Assembly (NCBI GenBank): GCA_002383375.1
Contig: DFYR01000002.1
Span: 1-15,964 of the forward strand
Reading direction: 5' to 3'
Length of the DNA: 15,964 nt
Origin: Spirochaetaceae bacterium UBA4077
Lineage (GTDB): Bacteria > Spirochaetota > Spirochaetia > Treponematales > Rectinemataceae
Positions 1 to 6,779 of the stretch are shown piece by piece. The position numbers were made by a program, and so were the translations under genes. Position 1 is the stretch's first letter. Each line of letters starts with the position of its first letter. The notes below the pieces were generated by a model. That model did no database searches. It was not told the origin of the DNA and worked only from the letters and a program-made list of their open reading frames with translations.

Positions 1-152
1 TACTTGAGCTGATAGGCAAAGTATTCGGCATCGGTGGCGATATCCACCACGGCCACGACGTCAACCTTGTCCTTGCCCAAAAGGCCCTGATCGACAATGG
101 ATTGGAATACTAATCTTCCGATCCTTCCAAAACCGTTAATAGCTACTTTCAT
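1..152 (-). CDS. gapA: Glyceraldehyde-3-phosphate dehydrogenase, N-terminal part (cut by window edge)
   Basis: This is the first 50 codons of GAPDH, the glycolytic enzyme that oxidises and phosphorylates glyceraldehyde-3-phosphate with NAD in the cytoplasm. The translation begins MKVAINGFGRIGRLVFQS, which contains the NAD-binding Rossmann motif GFGRIG. It continues into VVAVVDIATDAEYFAYQLK, a stretch characteristic of the GAPDH type shared by spirochaetes, some gamma-proteobacteria and trypanosomatids. The catalytic cysteine lies beyond the edge. The ATG at 150-152 is preceded by an AAGGAGGAAC ribosome-binding site at ideal spacing, so this start is secure. The gene is divergent from the PBP gene and shares a compact promoter region with it. 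Confidence 0.95.
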   Translation of the reverse strand, partial: MKVAINGFGRIGRLVFQSIVDQGLLGKDKVDVVAVVDIATDAEYFAYQLK

Positions 153-216
153 ATAGTTCCTCCTTGGGAACAGAGCAGGTTACTCGAAGGCGGGCTTAAC
201 ACCGCCCAAGCATGGT

Positions 217-245
217 TTGATGCGGTTCCTTTAGTAATGGATAAT
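217..245 (+). promoter_or_regulatory. Predicted sigma70-type promoter for the PBP gene
   Basis: TTGATG (-35, bases 217-222) and GATAAT (-10, bases 240-245, five of six matches) are separated by 17 bases. Transcription would start near base 252, about 65 bases before the GTG at 319. The -10 element lies inside the 236-257 dyad, so a protein bound there would block this promoter and probably the gapA promoter too. Confidence 0.6.
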
Positions 246-257
246 TAAATATCCATT
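236..257. promoter_or_regulatory. 22-base near-perfect dyad, candidate operator between gapA and the PBP gene
   Basis: The arms AATGGATA and TATCCATT flank a central ATTAAA. Twenty of 22 bases pair, with a single A/A mismatch pair at 244/249. The dyad covers the -10 elements of both divergent promoters, as expected for the binding site of a dimeric regulator. No regulator gene is present in the window, so the binding protein is unknown. A-T richness alone could produce some symmetry here, but the GGATA/TATCC outer arms make chance less likely. Confidence 0.5.
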
Positions 258-276
258 TTTCAGGCTACCGTGTCAA
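248..276 (-). promoter_or_regulatory. Predicted sigma70-type promoter for gapA
   Basis: On the minus strand a perfect TTGACA (-35, bases 271-276) is followed after 17 bases by GATATT (-10, bases 248-253), four of six consensus matches. Transcription would start near base 241, giving a leader of about 90 bases before the gapA ATG. This is a sequence match only. It overlaps the dyad and the opposing PBP promoter. Confidence 0.6.
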
Positions 277-318
277 TAGATTCAGCGATACTCTATAGAA
301 CCTGAAAAGCTTTTTCTA

Positions 319-2925
319 GTGGATAAGCCGCATTACCTGCTTTGGCGGTTATCCATAGACGTCAAAGCCTGGATGCGAAGTGTATCGCCGCCAGTATATC
401 AGGCTCAATTGACCAAGAAACCCTGCTCGTATACCCTTACGCTCATGGCAGAAAGACTTCCTAAGGGTATGCCCATCCTCGGACTTCTCGCGATCGCCTT
501 CGTCCTTGTTTTAGGCGTGGGCTTCGGATTGGCCCTGGGCGGTACCCTTAACACCATACGCACCGAAAACTTTACCGAATTCCATTCAGCCCTGCCCACA
601 AAGCTCTATGATATAAAAGGCCGCTTGATCACGGAATTCTATTCCGCCGAAAAACGGAATCCCGTGAGCATACAGCAGCTGCCAGACCACCTAATCGGCG
701 CCTTTATTACCAGGGAAGACCAGGCCTTCTACCGTCACCCGGGTTTTACCGTCAAAGGTCTTGCCAGGGCTGTCGTGGGACAGCTGCTCAATAAGAACTT
801 AGGCGGAGGCTCCACCATCACCCAGCAGCTGGCGGGCACCCTCTATGCCGATAGACGTGACATCTCCATACGGCGCAAGCTTGTAGAACTCTGGTGGGCC
901 CTCCAGATCGAACGGCGCTTCACCAAGGATGAGATCCTGGAGATGTACCTCAACAAGATGGTCATGGGGGCTGCGGGTGTCTACGGCGTGGAGGCTGCCA
1001 GCCAGTATTTTTTCGGGCACCCTGCCTCCGAGTGCAGCCCTGCCGAATCGGCTCTCCTGGCAATCCAACTCGCAAGCCCAAGTCGGTATAATCCTTTCAG
1101 AAATCCCCAGGTCGCCCAAGCCCGCTCGCGCTATGTCCTGGATGAAATGGTAAAAAACAAGATCCTCAGCAAGGAAAAGGCTGACAGCTCATTCAACGAA
1201 TACTGGGACAACTTCGATTATACCCGCGTATCGTCTGCGGCCTACTTCATGAGAGACGACAAGGCTCCCTGGTTCAGTGCCTACGTGCTCTCCCAGCTGG
1301 AAGATATGCTCTACGGTTCCTTCGATATCTATTCAGACGGGCTGTCCGTCTATACAACCCTAGACCTGGATCAGCAGGCTATTGCCAATGCCTATATGAA
1401 ACGAGGCCTCGAACAGGCCAATATTTCTTACAAGAGGGCCTCGTCGCTCCGCCTTTCCTCAGCAGAAGGGGTATATACGCCCATCGTTGAACTCCTAGGG
1501 CTTGCCTTCGACCTGAAGCCGCTCTTCGTTTCCGATTCCCGGAACGAATATCAGGCTTACGATTACTATACTTCCCGCATCAATCCGCTTCTGGAGGCCT
1601 TTTCTCTCAGCTTCGGCATTTCAGAGCTCAAGGCTTTAGCCAGCGCGGGCAACGCCAAGCTCAAAACCGACCTGGAAAAAACCACTGTCGAAGGTGCATT
1701 CGTAACGATCAACAATGAAACCGGCTACATCACAACCCTAATCGGGGGTTCTGAATTCAGCATGGCCAACCAGTGGAATCGGGCTACCCAAGCCAAGCTC
1801 CAGCCCGGCTCCACCTTCAAACCCCTCTATTATTCCGCGGCCATCGATTCCGGCAAGATAACCGAAGGCAGCCTCATCTATGATTCGCCCACGATTTTCT
1901 ACAACGAAGATGGCACTCCCTACATACCCCTCAATTTCAGGGGCGAATGGGAAGGAACGGTGCTCGCCTGGAAGGCTCTTGCCCGTTCGATGAATGTTCC
2001 CTCGGTTAAAGTGCTGCAGACAGTGGGATTCGACGCGGCCATCAAGAGAGCGGCAGCCCTGCTGGGCATCGAGGATCCTACGGAGATCCAGAAGACCTTC
2101 CCCCGGGTCTATCCCCTTGCCTTGGGTGTCGTGGGCGTCAAACCCATACAGATGGCCAGGTCCTACGCCGTCTTCGCCAATGGAGGCAAGGCGGTGGAAC
2201 CTATAGCGATCCGCTACGTAGAGGACAGAAATGGCGCGATCATCCTCGAGCCGGAAAAAGATGTAAGGGAAAAACTTAAGGATATGGGGTCCTCTATCCA
2301 GGTGATCAGCCCCCAGAACGCGGCGATTATGATCGACATGCTTCAGCGGGTAGTAGCCTCGGGCACTCTGGCCGGCTCCACGGCATCCGGAGGCAAGATG
2401 CGGCAAAGTGGATCCAGGGGAAGCTCGTATACGATACCCCTGGCGGGGAAAACTGGCACAACGCACAACTGGGCTGACGCATGGACGGTTGGATCGAGCC
2501 CCTACTATACCGCCGCTATCTGGTTCGGCTTCGACAGGGGGAGCAACTCTCTGGGCGTGGAGCAGACCGGCGCGACCATTGCGGCACCCATCTGGGCCGA
2601 CTATATGAGGGACATACACAAGGGGCTGGAATTCAAGGATTTCCTCAAACCACAGAGCGGCCTGGCAAGGGTTTCGGTCTGCTCAACATCGGGACTACTG
2701 CCTACGGAATATTGCGACGATGGTACAGTCAGCCTGCTCTACCTGGAAGGTAGCCAGCCCTTGAGCAGCTGTAATGTACATAAGGATACGAGCCAGGAAA
2801 CGGATGATCTTTTACAGAAGCTATTGGGCATCAGCACTCCTGCCGGTCCTGGCGCCGTCCAGGAACCCGACAGCAGCCTGAACCTGCCCGATCTGGACAC
2901 GAATCTGACTATCGACCTTCCGTAG
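319..2925 (+). CDS. Class A penicillin-binding protein (PBP1A type), bifunctional glycosyltransferase/transpeptidase
   Basis: It polymerises lipid II into glycan strands and crosslinks the peptides on the periplasmic side of the inner membrane. One membrane segment is visible at about residues 52-74. The GT51 glycosyltransferase domain follows, with EDQAFYRHPG (catalytic Glu133) and GGSTITQQL (163-171). The transpeptidase domain has STFK (Ser498 nucleophile, Lys501), SMN (557-559) and KTGT (711-714). All catalytic motifs are intact, and 868 residues is a normal length. The GTG at 319 gives a 50-residue tail before the membrane segment and has no clear ribosome-binding site. ATG 373 or ATG 445 are alternative starts, and 445 would leave a short, more typical tail. 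The 3' end overlaps the convergent FtsB-like gene by 17 bases. The symbol pbpA, mrcA or ponA would depend on naming convention, so it is left blank. Confidence 0.95.
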   Translation: MDKPHYLLWRLSIDVKAWMRSVSPPVYQAQLTKKPCSYTLTLMAERLPKGMPILGLLAIAFVLVLGVGFGLALGGTLNTIRTENFTEFHSALPTKLYDIKGRLITEFYSAEKRNPVSIQQLPDHLIGAFITREDQAFYRHPGFTVKGLARAVVGQLLNKNLGGGSTITQQLAGTLYADRRDISIRRKLVELWWALQIERRFTKDEILEMYLNKMVMGAAGVYGVEAASQYFFGHPASECSPAESALLAIQLASPSRYNPFRNPQVAQARSRYVLDEMVKNKILSKEKADSSFNEYWDNFDYTRVSSAAYFMRDDKAPWFSAYVLSQLEDMLYGSFDIYSDGLSVYTTLDLDQQAIANAYMKRGLEQANISYKRASSLRLSSAEGVYTPIVELLGLAFDLKPLFVSDSRNEYQAYDYYTSRINPLLEAFSLSFGISELKALASAGNAKLKTDLEKTTVEGAFVTINNETGYITTLIGGSEFSMANQWNRATQAKLQPGSTFKPLYYSAAIDSGKITEGSLIYDSPTIFYNEDGTPYIPLNFRGEWEGTVLAWKALARSMNVPSVKVLQTVGFDAAIKRAAALLGIEDPTEIQKTFPRVYPLALGVVGVKPIQMARSYAVFANGGKAVEPIAIRYVEDRNGAIILEPEKDVREKLKDMGSSIQVISPQNAAIMIDMLQRVVASGTLAGSTASGGKMRQSGSRGSSYTIPLAGKTGTTHNWADAWTVGSSPYYTAAIWFGFDRGSNSLGVEQTGATIAAPIWADYMRDIHKGLEFKDFLKPQSGLARVSVCSTSGLLPTEYCDDGTVSLLYLEGSQPLSSCNVHKDTSQETDDLLQKLLGISTPAGPGAVQEPDSSLNLPDLDTNLTIDLP

Positions 2926-3478
2926 CCTGTAATACCGCCTTAGGCTTTTTTCGGGGCGAATAGCCCATGACAAGGGAAGCCAGGAGGACAGCCGCGCCCG
3001 TGATGATCGAAAGCAGCTTGATCATGCCGTCGGGAAGCCCGCTGGATTTTCCTGACCGGATAGGTTCAAGCCTTTCTGTTTTTAATGCGGTAAGACTTGT
3101 GTCGATATTGGAGAGCTGGATAATTTTTTCATTAGCCCTGATATAGCCAATGGAGCGGGCTTCTCGGGCGATCCTGTCCCTGTCCGCCGCGAGCGATTCC
3201 CTGATGTCCAGAAGGGCTGCGTTTTCCAGGGAAAATGCCTCGAGCTGTAGCTCCATGCGGGCAAGATCGGCCTTGACCTCTCGATAGGCGAGAAATCCTG
3301 CCTGGCCGGCGATGATCGAGAACACGCAATAGGCGATTATGCAGGCGCAGAGTGAGTTGGACAGGGAGTCCGCCAAGGTTGGAGGTATTCGCCGCCCGGC
3401 GCCGGGGCGCTGCGACGAGAAAGAACGGCGCGCCGCGGACAATCGCCCCGGCGCCGCTTTGTGAGAAGAGGCATCCAT
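2909..3478 (-). CDS. FtsB/DivIC-like septum formation initiator protein with an extra C-terminal membrane segment
   Basis: FtsB/DivIC proteins are small bitopic division proteins that join FtsL and FtsQ/DivIB in the divisome. Here an Arg-rich N-terminal tail (residues 1-40) precedes a membrane segment (about 43-65). A heptad-like coiled coil follows (66-105), and then IAREARSIGYIRANEKIIQL (103-122), which matches the family signature after the coil. Unlike ordinary FtsB it carries a second hydrophobic segment at 151-173 and ends in a basic tail, so both ends may be cytoplasmic. The ATG at 3476-3478 has AAGGA close upstream. The N-terminal codons 8-28 contain a 13-base inverted repeat. The gene is divergent from the acidic protein gene and convergent with the PBP gene. 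FtsL-like identity cannot be excluded. Confidence 0.75.
   Translation of the reverse strand: MDASSHKAAPGRLSAARRSFSSQRPGAGRRIPPTLADSLSNSLCACIIAYCVFSIIAGQAGFLAYREVKADLARMELQLEAFSLENAALLDIRESLAADRDRIAREARSIGYIRANEKIIQLSNIDTSLTALKTERLEPIRSGKSSGLPDGMIKLLSIITGAAVLLASLVMGYSPRKKPKAVLQATEGR
3397..3456. repeat. 13-base perfect inverted repeat, GC-only arms, inside the FtsB-like gene
   Basis: The arm CGGCGCCGGGGCG (3397-3409) recurs as its exact reverse complement at 3444-3456, separated by 34 bases. The spacer itself contains the palindromes GGCGCGCC (3427-3434) and CCGCGG (3433-3438). The repeat encodes residues about 8-28 of the FtsB-like protein, in the unconserved cytoplasmic tail. It could form a strong mRNA hairpin just after the start codon. 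Confidence 0.7.
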
Positions 3479-3529
3479 CGTCCTTATTTACGGAAAAAGC
3501 CCACAGGGTCTTTAGGGATATCGGAGCGC

Positions 3530-3557
3530 TTGTAAAGCGAGCCTTGCCTGGTATAAT
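3530..3557 (+). promoter_or_regulatory. Strong predicted extended -10 promoter for the acidic protein gene
   Basis: TTGTAA (-35, bases 3530-3535) lies 16 bases from a perfect TATAAT (-10, bases 3552-3557). The -10 is preceded by TG at 3549-3550, so it is an extended -10 element. Transcription would start about 18 bases before the GTG at 3582. A small dyad, CGCTT-GTA-AAGCG (3527-3539), overlaps the -35 element and might be an operator. Confidence 0.7.
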
Positions 3558-3581
3558 GGAGCGAGGACGGGAGAATCCATA

Positions 3582-4205
3582 GTGGAAGATCATAGAGAGG
3601 ACACCAGGGAGCTCAAGCAGGACAGATCGACAAGCCCCTGGGACGAGGGAGCCTTTGTGAGCCCCGAGGAGCTCGAAGACCTGCTTTCAGCCCTGGATAC
3701 CCAGGACGGCCATTTCCTAGAGAGCGACGAAAATCTTCCCAGTAACGATGAGGGCGATTTTCTCTCCCCCGAAGATTTAGGCGACAGCTCGACCCAGGAT
3801 CCCGGCATCGAGCTGCCACCACCCCAGGCGCAGCAGGGGAAGCGTGCAGGCACCGGCAGACCTGTATCCGAGATTGACGATCCAGCACTCCTGTCCAGGA
3901 TTGCTTCGGAACTGCGTTCTATCAAATCCGAACTGAGCCACCTGAAGACCAGCTACGACGATGCGCTGAACCAGACAGCGGTATCGGGTCAAAGCCAAAA
4001 TCCGGCCTTGATCGCCGTACAGACACCCGAAGAGCAGCAGCAGATTCTCCAGATGCCCGAAGCCTTGTACCAGGAGATGAAGAAACTCCTGAGCTACCTA
4101 GACCGACTTCTCGAATCCCTACCCGAAGAAAAAATCGATCAGTTTGCCCGCTCAGAGTACTTTGACTTGTATAGAAAAGTATTCGAATACTTTGATTTAG
4201 TCTGA
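3582..4205 (+). CDS. Acidic, probably cytoplasmic protein of unknown function
   Basis: I do not recognise this 207-residue protein. It has no signal peptide or membrane segment. The N-terminal half is strongly acidic and low-complexity, rich in Asp, Glu, Ser and Pro, and looks disordered. It contains two similar motifs, DEGAFVSPEELEDL (21-34) and DEGDFLSPEDLGDS (56-69). A predicted helix or coiled coil follows at about 101-130, then a helical C-terminal part (158-207) ending in the aromatic run SEYFDLYRKVFEYFDLV. The GTG start at 3582 has CGGGAG about eight bases upstream and sits just behind a strong promoter. It is divergent from the FtsB-like gene and its stop overlaps that of the metallopeptidase lipoprotein by nine bases. 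The repeated motifs suggest a partner-binding or scaffold role, which is inference only. Confidence 0.8.
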   Translation: MEDHREDTRELKQDRSTSPWDEGAFVSPEELEDLLSALDTQDGHFLESDENLPSNDEGDFLSPEDLGDSSTQDPGIELPPPQAQQGKRAGTGRPVSEIDDPALLSRIASELRSIKSELSHLKTSYDDALNQTAVSGQSQNPALIAVQTPEEQQQILQMPEALYQEMKKLLSYLDRLLESLPEEKIDQFARSEYFDLYRKVFEYFDLV

Positions 4206-5918
4206 CACCGCTATTCGCAGAAAATACGCAAGTCCCGCGCCGAAGCCGTAGCTGGAGCGCAGCCAGGAATCGAGTTCCCGAGCCCTGGTCTCAAAGCGCG
4301 CGGAAAATTTCTCCATGTACTCGGCTATAGGTTTCTCCAGCTCGGGATGGTTTTCCATAAGCCGGTCGACCAGAGTCTTGGTAAAGTACTCCTCTGCCCT
4401 CCTGGGCGCCTGCTGGACTAGGTATGCCTGGACCTCGTTGGCCATAAGGTAGGAGCTGGCAGTATTATAGTTCATCCAGCCGAAATAGAGCTTCCAGAAC
4501 CACTTTTCTTCTGCCTCCATGGCCTTCCACAGGTCGGTGCAAACCTTGCGGTATCGGGGATCGGCGAAGAATATCGCATGGGATAGTTCATGGGTGAGAA
4601 AGGTCCGCCGGAGATAATCGGGGGATTCTCTGCTGATGGATATGATCACTCCGTCCCGGGCAAAGCCATAGCCGCCCGCCCGCTTGGAGATCAGGCCTTG
4701 GTCTAACAGAAAATCCCTGAGTCTTAGCTCCTGGGGATTAAGCGCAAAATCCTGTTTTTCCGCCAGGGCGAAAAACCGGGCCAGGTCCTCGGCCCTGTAA
4801 TCATGGGCGTTCCAGCCGTGCAGGGGGGCCATCTCCTGGTTGGTGGCAAGCCTGCCCACAAATCCTTGCTTCTCCACAAAGAAAGCCAGACGCTTCAAAT
4901 AAGCATCCTGAACCTCATAGGAGCTGAAATCGAACATAATCACCGAGGGAAGCAGATCCCAGCGGTACCAGCTGTATTCCTGCCCCTGTCCGGGGCCGTC
5001 TCCGAGTAGGAGAGCGCCCGGATCGGTTCGGTGGGCTTGGCTTGAGGGTGGTGATTCGATATAGGCCGAAACGAGCTGGGCTGCTTCGGGTGCGGTGATG
5101 CGAAGGCTGGTAAGCGACTCGGCTTGATGGAACGCTCCGGCGGGAATTAGAATTTCCCTGTTCGCGCTCATGGGCTTTGCGAGAATCTTGGTACCCGCCT
5201 CGATGACAATATCGGTTTCGGTCCTCTGGCTGTAGCGCAGCACTAAGACAGGGCTTTCAGGGGCGCCGGTGGGAGCAAAAGGTCTCTGAATGGTTATAAG
5301 GCTCGTGCCCGATCCCGCTTTCTCCATCGAAATGCCGTCGGAGATACGATAGCCTTCCTTGCCCGCTTCGAAGCCCCGGAATGCCGGCAAGAGGGCTAGG
5401 TTTTCGATACGGGTCCATTCTTCAAATTCCCGCTCCCCGGCTTGGGATTCCGCCACTTGGCCCGAGGCAGCCTCAGCTGGGACCGAGATGCTGAGTCTCA
5501 TGACTTTAAGGCTTTGTCCGGCCGGCAGGCTGAGATACAAGCGCGTTTTGCCCTTCGGCGCCGCAAACCGCACTTCCTTGCCCATTTTTTTTGTTTCGGA
5601 GCCGAGGGAAAAGCCTAGTACCAGATCCTTATTGGCCGTTTCGATCTCCGCCGCCAGCATGAAACCCTGGGGCACAGACAGGGCTTCGGCGAGTCTATAG
5701 CTATTCACTTCCCGGCCCGGGCCGAAACGGTTTTCCCTTCCTTCGGGAAAATCTTCAGACTGGGTAAAGGCCAGGGACTTGCCTTCCGGGGAAGCCCAGG
5801 TAAAGGAGGTCACGGTCTTCGAACCACAGGAACCCAGGAGGGTTATAAGGTTGACGATGAATAAAAAGACCAACAGGGAGAATGCGGCGTTTTTGGGTAT
5901 TCTGGTGCGACTGATCAA
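4197..5918 (-). CDS. Predicted lipoprotein with C-terminal HELSH zinc-metallopeptidase motif
   Basis: A signal peptide with hydrophobic core FSLLVFLFIVNLITLLG ends in the lipobox LGSC (Cys31), so the mature protein should be lipid-anchored outside the cytoplasm. Residues 35-290 look beta-rich with no recognised domain. Residues 314-410 form a conserved-looking segment with SWYRWDLLPS and LHGWNAHDYRAEDLARFF. HELSH (443-447) fits the zincin motif HExxH, and Asn-Glu at 494-495 (NEVQAYL) is placed like the third, glutamate ligand of gluzincins. It is probably a peptidase, but substrate and family are unknown. The start is TTG at 5916-5918, preceded by TTAGGAG, whose TAG is the stop codon of the upstream gene 12 bases away. 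No other start would keep the signal peptide. Confidence 0.85.
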   Translation of the reverse strand: MISRTRIPKNAAFSLLVFLFIVNLITLLGSCGSKTVTSFTWASPEGKSLAFTQSEDFPEGRENRFGPGREVNSYRLAEALSVPQGFMLAAEIETANKDLVLGFSLGSETKKMGKEVRFAAPKGKTRLYLSLPAGQSLKVMRLSISVPAEAASGQVAESQAGEREFEEWTRIENLALLPAFRGFEAGKEGYRISDGISMEKAGSGTSLITIQRPFAPTGAPESPVLVLRYSQRTETDIVIEAGTKILAKPMSANREILIPAGAFHQAESLTSLRITAPEAAQLVSAYIESPPSSQAHRTDPGALLLGDGPGQGQEYSWYRWDLLPSVIMFDFSSYEVQDAYLKRLAFFVEKQGFVGRLATNQEMAPLHGWNAHDYRAEDLARFFALAEKQDFALNPQELRLRDFLLDQGLISKRAGGYGFARDGVIISISRESPDYLRRTFLTHELSHAIFFADPRYRKVCTDLWKAMEAEEKWFWKLYFGWMNYNTASSYLMANEVQAYLVQQAPRRAEEYFTKTLVDRLMENHPELEKPIAEYMEKFSARFETRARELDSWLRSSYGFGAGLAYFLRIAVSD

Positions 5919-5930
5919 GAGGACCGGCTC

Positions 5931-6701
5931 CTAACCGAGGGAGAGAACGGATTGGGCCAGCACTCGGGCGAATTCAAAGCGCTTTGTGGGGGGGATTTCC
6001 CTTTCTTTCTGCAGAAGTGCGTCCCAGATAGTCCAAAAGCCCTCGGGGACCGAAGGAAGCTTTTTAAGATGGGCTTCATAATCCCTATGAGAAGGCTCGA
6101 ACTGGCGATTAACCATAAAGACGCTGGCCGCGGCAAAGCGCAGGAACCCGGATTCCGAAAGGAGGAGGAAAAACTTGTCCCCCGAGAATGAGGCAGCGCC
6201 CATGTCCGAGAGGTAATGCTCCATTTTTGCCGAAAAACTGTCCCGGAGGGCTTCCCAGGCTTCTTCGGGAAAATCGTCCAGTGTTTTTCTCACCCCGAGG
6301 ATCCAGCCTGTGGCGTCATAGATGACTTTATTGTTTTTGAGCCGATAGAAGGGATAGGTACCGGAATTTTTAAGCAGCTTTAGATGTCTGGTGGGGTTGC
6401 TCACCAGCTTGTTCATCATGGCTATGTTCTTATATTCGATGCGTATGGGCATTTCCTGGAGGAAAAACCTGTCCTTGGTCCTACCGGCGGCGGTTTCGAA
6501 ATCCCCTGGATCGCCGAATGCGTCCCGTCGCCTGCTGGATGAGGGTATTTTACCGCTGCAGTACACATCGATAACCAGGGCGAAATAGGGATCGTACGCG
6601 AAGATCTCCGACCGGGGGTCTACGGTGATGCACTCGACGTGGTTCCAGGTCGAAATCGTCGTTTTGAGAAAGTTGGTCAGTGCCTCTACCTTGGGTTCCA
6701 T
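5931..6701 (-). CDS. Conserved-looking protein, possibly a degenerate nucleotidyltransferase-fold protein (DUF4037-like)
   Basis: This is a soluble protein of 256 residues. The order of elements resembles nucleotidyltransferase-like proteins with a helical C-terminal half. There are acidic residues in FAYDPYFALVIDVY (Asp37, Asp45) and a later strand PIRIEY with Glu89. A segment NNKVIYDATGWI (123-134) resembles the 'vlyDptG' strand of that group. A helical region follows with MVNRQFEP and KLPSVPEGFW. The usual GS motif before the aspartates is not visible, so catalysis is doubtful and the assignment is inference from pattern only. The ATG at 6699-6701 has AAAGGTGG at good spacing. It is first in a two-gene unit with the metallopeptidase lipoprotein, 12 bases apart. 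Confidence 0.8.
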   Translation of the reverse strand: MEPKVEALTNFLKTTISTWNHVECITVDPRSEIFAYDPYFALVIDVYCSGKIPSSSRRRDAFGDPGDFETAAGRTKDRFFLQEMPIRIEYKNIAMMNKLVSNPTRHLKLLKNSGTYPFYRLKNNKVIYDATGWILGVRKTLDDFPEEAWEALRDSFSAKMEHYLSDMGAASFSGDKFFLLLSESGFLRFAAASVFMVNRQFEPSHRDYEAHLKKLPSVPEGFWTIWDALLQKEREIPPTKRFEFARVLAQSVLSLG

Positions 6702-6717
6702 ATTCGTCCACCTTTAC

Positions 6718-6740
6718 TGGTACTCAACCTAATAGTACCA
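6718..6740. promoter_or_regulatory. 7-base dyad in a divergent intergenic region, candidate operator
   Basis: TGGTACT (6718-6724) and AGTACCA (6734-6740) are perfect inverted copies around a 9-base spacer. The dyad lies in the 78-base gap between divergent genes starting at 6701 and 6780, and its right arm overlaps the predicted -10 of the minus-strand unit. It resembles a regulator site or a leader hairpin. No regulator is visible nearby. Confidence 0.4.
6732..6740 (-). promoter_or_regulatory. Possible extended -10 promoter element for the 6701-4197 gene pair
   Basis: On the minus strand TGGTACTAT matches an extended -10 (TG, one base, then TACTAT with five of six matches). The region 17 bases further upstream has only a weak -35 (TAGAAC). 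Transcription would start about 25 bases before the ATG at 6701. The element overlaps the 6718-6740 dyad. Confidence 0.4.
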
Positions 6741-6779
6741 TGAAAGCCCCGAGCGTTCTACAGCGGAAGAAGGAGTGTA

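Noticed and set aside
189..206. Hairpin GGCGG-N8-CCGCC in the gapA leader, considered as a riboswitch or attenuator
   Set aside because: Only five base pairs, no T-run, no larger conserved fold. A small leader hairpin is the most that can be said.
1738..2619. 293-residue open frame on the minus strand within the PBP gene
   Set aside because: It lies entirely antisense to the conserved transpeptidase domain, has no ribosome-binding site and no recognisable protein features. Long antisense frames are expected in GC-rich coding DNA.
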